A stretch of 64,000 nucleotides of DNA from Amaurobius ferox (taxonomy: Eukaryota; Arthropoda; Arachnida; Araneae; Amaurobiidae), in assembly GCA_951213105.1 (NCBI GenBank), contig OX578142.1, positions 7,022,649 through 7,086,648 on the forward strand, in the 5' to 3' direction. How positions within the stretch are numbered: position 1 is the first letter of the stretch; every line of letters begins with the position of its first letter. The notes below the pieces were generated by a model. It was not told the DNA's origin. It ran no database searches and saw only the letters and a program-made list of their open reading frames with translations. A program made the position numbers and the translations under genes. This document shows, piece after piece, positions 58,298-64,000 of this stretch.

Positions 58298-59956
58298 TCA
58301 GGTGACCATGTCAGAAATTTGTCTGGCTATGAGAACACAGTTTTTAATACGTTCTATAGAAGAAGAATTTTTACAGACATTCGAGAACCAGGTCGCAGCG
58401 AGAGAAGGGGAAGGTTTAGTGAGATGGAATTGTTTAGAGTGAGGGCAGGAGAAAACATAGTGGTCTGCGTCTCCGAAGAGACCGCAGGTACAACTTGAAG
58501 TGGATTTAAATTTAAAGTAGTATAAATAATCTAAAAATGGGCCGTGGCCGGTAATGAAATAAATTAAATATTTGTTCTTAATTTGTAATTTAGTATTTAC
58601 GGAGGGAAGAAAATTTTGAATTCTGGCAGGATCATGAGTGCGAGGGGAAATGTAATTGTTTAAATAATTTTGCCAATTGTTTAGAATATCTAAATAAAAA
58701 TGTTTTTTAATGAGGGAAACAGGGAAAGGGATAGTAAAGGGAGAGCCAGAAACAGTAGCTAGTTTAGCAGCTTGATCTGCGACCTCGTTGCCCGCAATGC
58801 CTGAATGGGCCTTCACCCAGCGGAGATTAAAAAGATGTTTATTAACGTTAGCATTCAGTTTAATTTTTGAAATAAAGTTAGATTTGTTTTTAATGGATTT
58901 TAAGGCCGAAATGGAAGAAAGACTATCAGAAAAAATGTTAATTTTTTGATTATAGGAAGAGGCCCAGTTAATAGAAAAATCGATGGCTGCAATTTCTGCT
59001 TGGAAAACTGTGTTCCCAGAGCAGAGTTTAAAAGAGAATGTATCTATTAATGTGTCAAGATTGAAGAGGCAAACGGCAAAACCTGTTTGACCGTCAATGG
59101 AGGACCCGTCAGTAAAAGCATTAATGTCCGAAAAGGAGGAAGGATCGCTGGGGGAAAGATTAGCAATATGAAGGGAGGGATGGAGGGAGGAAGTAGGTAA
59201 ATTTTTGTCAAAAAGGGGAGGGGCGGGGAGGGCAGGATTAGAAAAATGATTAATATGGAGTTTCCAAAATGAATATTTTTTAAAATGAGCATTGATGACA
59301 AAATGTATAGGGGGGATACCGGTAATAGAATATAGAGAAATGTTCGAAGTAGTCCGAAAGCCATTGGAAATTTTTAAGAGGAAAATCCTTTGAAGTGAAG
59401 AAAGTTTCTTAATTTGAGCCCCGGTTAAGTTTTGTCCCCAGATGCCCGCCCCAAAAGTTATGATTTTTTCAATTACAGTTTGATACCAAGTTTTAAGGAA
59501 GGATTTATCCACACCCCAGTTACTGCCAGTCACCCGCCCAAAGGTGCTGGCGAACTTAAAACATTTCTCTCTTAAGTTGAAAATATGTGAACTCCATTTT
59601 AAATTATCGTCAATTGTTAAGCCCAGAAAGATGAGTTGGCGGGAGGTGGGAATTTTGAAATTTTGGATTTTGAAACAGGGTCGTTGTCTAATTTTATTTC
59701 TGTTTTTGTTGAAGATGATAGCCTTGCACTTTTCCGGTGCAACTGTTAGTTTAAGATTTGAGAGGGCAGAAGAAATGGTATCCAAGAGTATATTAGTATT
59801 GGTCCGTAAGGACTTGAGGTTTGTAGCATAGGTCACCACCGCCAGATCATCCGCGAAGGCTTGGAGATAAAACAGATCGTTATTTAAAGAAAGTATATTG
59901 TTGAAGTAGATGTTCCAGAGGGTCGGAGAAATAACCGAACCCTGAGGGGCACCCAT
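58298..59956 (-). CDS. Partial ORF2: reverse transcriptase C-terminal part plus RNase H and Cys/His motif (552 aa, 5'-truncated)
   Basis: In an intact element this protein copies element RNA into DNA at the target site. Visible domains are: the reverse transcriptase GAPQGSVISP block (residues 2-11), the catalytic FADD motif (34-37), and a LGLTIDD..LKWSSHI thumb motif (111-125). RNase H spans about 278-402 with D283 (FTDGS), E321 (QAE), D344 (FSDS), H384 and D394, the full catalytic set. A C-terminal C-x-C-x7-H-x4-C motif uses C489, C491, H499 and C504. The frame ends in TGA and has no internal stop or frameshift. The first Met is simply the residue before GAPQGS, not a native start; the fragment lacks endonuclease and reverse transcriptase motifs before this point, so the protein cannot be active alone. 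No promoter is visible upstream, only satellite with an in-frame stop. Family placement beyond LINE with RNase H is uncertain. Confidence 0.88.
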   Translation of the reverse strand: MGAPQGSVISPTLWNIYFNNILSLNNDLFYLQAFADDLAVVTYATNLKSLRTNTNILLDTISSALSNLKLTVAPEKCKAIIFNKNRNKIRQRPCFKIQNFKIPTSRQLIFLGLTIDDNLKWSSHIFNLREKCFKFASTFGRVTGSNWGVDKSFLKTWYQTVIEKIITFGAGIWGQNLTGAQIKKLSSLQRIFLLKISNGFRTTSNISLYSITGIPPIHFVINAHFKKYSFWKLHINHFSNPALPAPPLFDKNLPTSSLHPSLHIANLSPSDPSSFSDINAFTDGSSIDGQTGFAVCLFNLDTLIDTFSFKLCSGNTVFQAEIAAIDFSINWASSYNQKINIFSDSLSSISALKSIKNKSNFISKIKLNANVNKHLFNLRWVKAHSGIAGNEVADQAAKLATVSGSPFTIPFPVSLIKKHFYLDILNNWQNYLNNYISPRTHDPARIQNFLPSVNTKLQIKNKYLIYFITGHGPFLDYLYYFKFKSTSSCTCGLFGDADHYVFSCPHSKQFHLTKPSPSLAATWFSNVCKNSSSIERIKNCVLIARQISDMVT

Positions 59957-59962
59957 AGAAAT

Positions 59963-60000
59963 GTATTTACGAGTTTATGCAATCAAACGAGTTATTTTAC
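59963..60000 (+). repeat. Scrambled right junction: 22-bp direct repeat, 30 bp apart
   Basis: The satellite stretch TTTACGAGTTTATGC (continuing to AATCAAA) occurs at 59966-59987 and again from 59996. The copies are separated by CGAGTTAT, itself a degraded part of the same stretch. The left side of the insertion stops at monomer position about 51 and the right side resumes at about 104, so about 53 bp of a monomer are missing or were rearranged at insertion. Confidence 0.75.
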
Positions 60001-63000
60001 GAGTTTATGCAATCAAATTAATGAATAATCCTTATATGAACGATGGCACAATAAGGAATATGTGCTTCCTTTCTTTCTACTTTGATTAGAAATTAGCTAT
60101 TTTAGAGTGACCTTACGAATTTATGCAATCAAATTGATGAATTACCCTTATATGAACGATAGCACAATAAGGAGTGTGTGCCTCCGATCTTGCTATATTG
60201 ACTAGAAATTAGCTATTTTAGAGTGACCTTACGAGTTTGTGCAATAAAATTAATAAATTATCCTTATATGAACGATGGCAGAATAAGGAGTGTGTACTTC
60301 CGTTCTTGCTATTTTGAATAGAAATTAGCTATTTTAGAGTCACGTTACGAATTTATGCAATCAAATTAATGAATTCTCCTTATATGAACGATGGCACAAT
60401 AAGGAGTGTGTGCTTCCGTTCTTGCTATATTGACTAGAATTTAGCTGTTTTAGAATGACGTTACGAGTTTATACAATCAAATTAATGAATTATCCTTATA
60501 TGAACGATGGCACAATAAGGAGTATGTGCTTCCGTTCTTGCTATATTGACTAGAAATTTGCTATTTTTGAGTGACGTTACGAGTTTATGCAATCAAATTA
60601 ATGAATTATCCTTATATGAACGATGGCACAATAAGGAGTGTGTGCTTCCGTTCTTGCTATATTGACTAGAATTTAGCTATTTTAGAAAGACGTGACGAGT
60701 TTATGCAATCAAATTAATGAATTATCCTTATATGAACAATGCACAATAAGGAGTGCGAGCTTCTGTTCTTGCTATATTGAATAGAAATTAACTATGCTAG
60801 AGTGACGTTACGAGTTTATGCAATCAAATTAATGAATTATGCTTATATGAACGATGGCAAAATAAGGAGTGTGTGATTCCTTTCTTTCTACTTTGATTAG
60901 AAATTAGCTATTTTAGAGTGACCTTACGAATTTATGCAATCAAATTAATGAATTATCCTTATATGAACGATGGAAAAATAAGGAGTGTGTGCGTCCGTTC
61001 TTACTATATTGACTAGAAATTAGCTATTTTATAGTGACGTTTCGAGTTTATGCAATCAAATTAATGAATTATCCTTATATGAACGATGGCACAATAAGGA
61101 GTGTGTGCTTCCGTTCTTGCTATATTGAATAGTAATTAGCAGTTTTAGAGTGACGTTACGAGTTCATGCAATCAAATTAATGAATTATCCTTATATGAAC
61201 GATGGCACAATAAGGAGTTTGCGCTTCCGTTCTTGCTATATTGACAAGAAATTAGCTATTTTTGAGTGACGTTACGAGTTTATGAAATCAAATTAATGAA
61301 TTATCCTTATATGAACGATGGCACAATAAGGAGTGTGTGCTTCCGTTCTTGCTATATTGACTAGAATATAACTATTTCAGAATGACGTTACGAGTTTTTG
61401 CAATCAAATTAATGAAATATCCTTATATGAACGATGGCAAAATAAGGAGTGTGTGCTTCCTTTCTTTCTACTTTGATTAGAAATTAGCTATTTTAGAGTG
61501 ACCTTACGAATTTATGCAATCAAATTGATGAATTATCCTTATATGAACGATGGCACAATAAGGAGTGTGTGCCTCCGATCTTGCTATATTGACTAGAAAT
61601 TAGCTATTTTAGAGTGACCTTACGAGTTTGTGCAATAAAATTAATGAATTATCCTTATATGAACGATGGCAAAATAAGGAGTGTGTACTTCCGTTCTTGC
61701 TATATTGAATAGAAATTAGCTATTTTAGTTTCACGTTACGAATTTATGCAATCAAATTAATGAATTATCCTTATATGAACGATGGCACAATAAGGAGTGT
61801 GTGCTTCCGTTCTTGCTATATTGACTAGAATTTAGCTGTTTTAGAATGACGTTACGAGTTTATACAATCAAATTAATGAATTATCCTTATATGAACGATG
61901 GCACAATAAGGAGTATGTGCTTCCGTTCTTGCTATATTGACTAGAAATTTGCTATTTTTGAGTGACGTTACGAGTTTATGCAATCAAATTAATGAATTAT
62001 CCTTATATGAACGATGGCACAATAAGGAGTGTGTGCTTCCGTTCTTGCTATATTGACTAGAATTTAGCTATTTTAGAATGACGTGACGAGTTTATGCAAT
62101 CAAATTAATGAATTATCCTTATATGAACAATGCACAATAAGGAGTGCGAGCTTCTGTTCTTGCTATATTGAATAGAAATTAACTATGCTAGAGTGACGTT
62201 ACGAGTTTATGCAATCAAATTAATGAATTATGCTTATATGAACGATGGCAAAATAAGGAGTGTGTGATTCCTTTCTTTCTACTTTGATTAGAAATTAGCT
62301 ATTTTAGAGTGACCTTACGAATTTATGCAATCAAATTAATGAATTATCCTTATATGAACGATGGCACAATAAGGAGTTTGTGCCTCCGATCTTGCTATAT
62401 TGACTAGAAATTAGATATTTTAGAGTGACCTTACGAGTTTATGCAATAAAATTAATGAATTATCCTTATATGAACGATGGCAGAATAAGGAGTGTGTGCG
62501 TCCGTTCTTACTATATTGACTAGAAATTAGCTATTTTATAGTGACGTTTCGAGTTTATGCAATCAAATTAATGAATTATCCTTATATGAACGATGGCACA
62601 ATAAGGAGTGTGTGCTTCCGTTCTTGCTATATTGAATAGTAATTAGCAGTTTTAGAGTGACGTTACGAGTTTATGCAATCAAATTAATGAATTATCCTTA
62701 TATGAACGATGGCACAATAAGGAGTTTGTGCTTCCGTACTTGCTATATTGACAAGAAATTAGCTATTTTTGAGTGACGTTACGAGTTTATGAAATCAAAT
62801 TAATGAATTATCCTTATATGAACGATGGCACAATAAGGAGTGTGTGCTTCCGTTCTTGCTATATTGACTAGAATATAACTATTTTAGAATGACGTTACGA
62901 GTTTTTGCAATCAAATTAATGAAATATCCTTATATGAACGATGGCACAGTAAGGAGCGTGTGCTTCCGGTCTTGCTATATTGACTAGAATATAACTATTT

Positions 63001-64000
63001 TAGAATGACATTACGAGTGTATGCAATCAAATTAATGAATTATCCTTTTATGAACGATGGCACAATAAAGAGTGTGTGTTTCCGTTCTTGATATATTGAC
63101 TCGAAATTAGCTATTTAGAGTGACGTTACGAGTTTATGCAATCAATTTATGAATTATCCTTATATGAACGATGACACGATAAGGAGTGTGTGCGTCCGTT
63201 CTTACTATATTGACTAGAAATTAGCTATTTTATAGTGACGTTACTTGTTTATGCAATCAAATTAATGAATTATCCTTATATGATCGATGGCACAATAAGG
63301 AGTGTGTGCTTCCGTTCTTGCTATATTGACTAGAAATTAACTATTTTAGTGTGACGTTACGAGTTTATGCAATCAAATTAATGAATTATCCTTATATGAA
63401 CGATGGCACAAAAAGGAGTGTGTGCTACCGTTCTTACTATATTGACTAGAAATTAGCTGTTTTAGAGTGACGTTACGATTTTATGCATTCAAATTAATGA
63501 ATAATCCTTATATGAACGATGGCACAATAAAGAGTGTGTGCTTCCGTTCTTGCTATATTGACTAGAAATTAGCAATTTTAGATTGACGTTACGAGTTTAT
63601 GCAATCATATTAATGAATTATCGTTATATGAACGATAGCACAATAAGGAATGTGTTCTTCCGTTCTTGCTTTATTCAATAGAAATTAGCTACTTTAGAGT
63701 GACGTTACGAGTTTATGCAATCAAATTAATGAATTATCCTTATATGAACAATGCACAATAAGGAGTGCGTGCTTCTGTTCTTGCTATATTGAATAGAAAT
63801 TAGCTATTTTAGAGTGACCTTACGAGTTTATGCAATAAATTAATGAATTATCCTTATATGAACGATGGCAGAATAAGGAGTGTGTGCTTCCTTTCTTTCT
63901 ACTTTGATTAGAAATTAGCTATTTTAGAGTGACCTTACGAATTTATGCCAATCAAATTAATGAATTATCCTTATATGAACGATGGCAGAATAAGGAGTGT
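59964..64000 (+). repeat. 116-bp satellite array, right block (about 35 monomers)
   Basis: The same satellite resumes in the same orientation after the retrotransposon and runs to the window edge. The first 32 bases are scrambled (a partial monomer end repeated after 30 bp), and regular monomers begin near 59996. The monomer order follows a 12- to 13-monomer HOR that is also present just left of the insertion. No gene or other element is visible inside it. Confidence 0.97.

Larger units (their letters stand above)
57657..59962 (-). mobile_element. 5'-truncated non-LTR (LINE) retrotransposon, I/R1/LOA-like
   Basis: A 2.3-kb non-satellite insertion, minus strand, sits inside the satellite. Read 5' to 3' on its own strand it has 552 codons of ORF2 (59956 to 58298), then about 640 bp of 3' UTR to 57657. 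The coding part starts at the reverse transcriptase GxPQGS block, so ORF1, the endonuclease and the first reverse transcriptase motifs are missing. 5' truncation of this kind is typical of target-primed reverse transcription. The RNase H domain after the reverse transcriptase is known in the I, LOA, R1-related, Tad and Outcast groups; I cannot place it more finely. I see no poly(A) tail and no clear target-site duplication. The exact ends are uncertain by a few bases on the right, because TAGAAAT could be element or satellite. Confidence 0.88.
57063..63760 (+). repeat. 12/13-monomer HOR family, interrupted by the retrotransposon
   Basis: The marker monomer AATGCACAATAAGGAGTGCG occurs at about 57063, 60741, 62132 and, as a variant, 63749. 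It is followed by ACTATGCTAGAG, GTGTGATTCCTTTC, TTACTATATTG and AGTAATTAGCAG in fixed order. The spacing from 60741 to 62132 is 1391 bp (12 monomers); AGTAATTAGC at 61131 and 62638 is 1507 bp apart (13 monomers) because one monomer is missing near 60970 in the earlier copy. The copy starting at 57063 is broken by the insertion at 57657. Confidence 0.8.

Noticed and set aside
58102..58498. Plus-strand frames of 67 and 123 codons
   Set aside because: Antisense to the 3' UTR and the end of ORF2; the K/Q/R/T-rich composition mirrors the T/C-rich strand.
59047..59831. Frames of 105 codons (59047-59364 minus) and 95 codons (59544-59831 plus)
   Set aside because: Alternative-frame shadows of the 552-codon reverse transcriptase/RNase H frame.
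59930..59962. Native start codon of ORF2 at 59956
   Set aside because: The Met directly precedes the reverse transcriptase GAPQGS block, which in full-length elements lies hundreds of residues into ORF2; it is only the truncation point.
1..64000. Telomeric repeats (TTAGG or TTAGGG arrays)
   Set aside because: Only isolated matches by chance; no tandem run.

Overview
The window is a long tandem satellite array of a eukaryotic genome. The basic unit is an AT-rich monomer of 116 bp (about 34% GC, counted by hand on one typical monomer). I count roughly 497 monomers in 1-57656 and about 35 in 59964-64000. All lie in the same orientation. The array runs off both window edges. I see no host protein gene, tRNA, rRNA, telomeric repeat, prokaryotic operon or CRISPR structure.

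The only other sequence is one insertion of about 2.3 kb at 57657-59962. It is the 3' part of a non-LTR (LINE-type) retrotransposon on the minus strand. It carries an uninterrupted 552-codon frame for the end of the reverse transcriptase, an RNase H domain with all catalytic residues, and a C-terminal Cys/His motif, followed by a 3' UTR of about 640 bp. The reverse transcriptase fingers, the endonuclease and ORF1 are missing. Such elements and such arrays point to an animal, most likely an arthropod; this is inference from the element type and AT-richness. The array could be centromeric or pericentromeric, but nothing in the sequence proves it.

Layout, from tracing marker variants shared between monomers: block A (1 to about 15.8 kb) contains two copies of a 48-monomer higher-order repeat (HOR; 1045-6607 and 6608-12171), and each of these contains a nested 13-monomer repeat. 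Block B is about 15.8-21.6 kb. A 26-monomer unit of 3014 bp is tandemly doubled at 18805-24832. A less regular stretch spans about 24.85-28.6 kb. A composite of A-type monomers lies at about 28.6-29.9 kb. Block B' (about 29.9-35.9 kb) is a copy of B. A short linker follows. Block A' (36231 to about 52.08 kb) is a copy of block A, 36.4 kb downstream. An irregular linker covers about 52.1-53.95 kb. Block A'' (53958 to about 57.05 kb) is a third, short copy of the start of A. A 12/13-monomer HOR family fills 57063-63.8 kb, and its first copy is interrupted by the retrotransposon.

The array therefore has at least four nested scales: monomer, 13-mer (1.5 kb), 26- and 48-mer (3.0 and 5.56 kb), and block-level duplications 14-36 kb apart. 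This suggests repeated unequal exchange or segmental amplification. The retrotransposon landed after the local HOR had amplified, since sibling HOR copies lack it.
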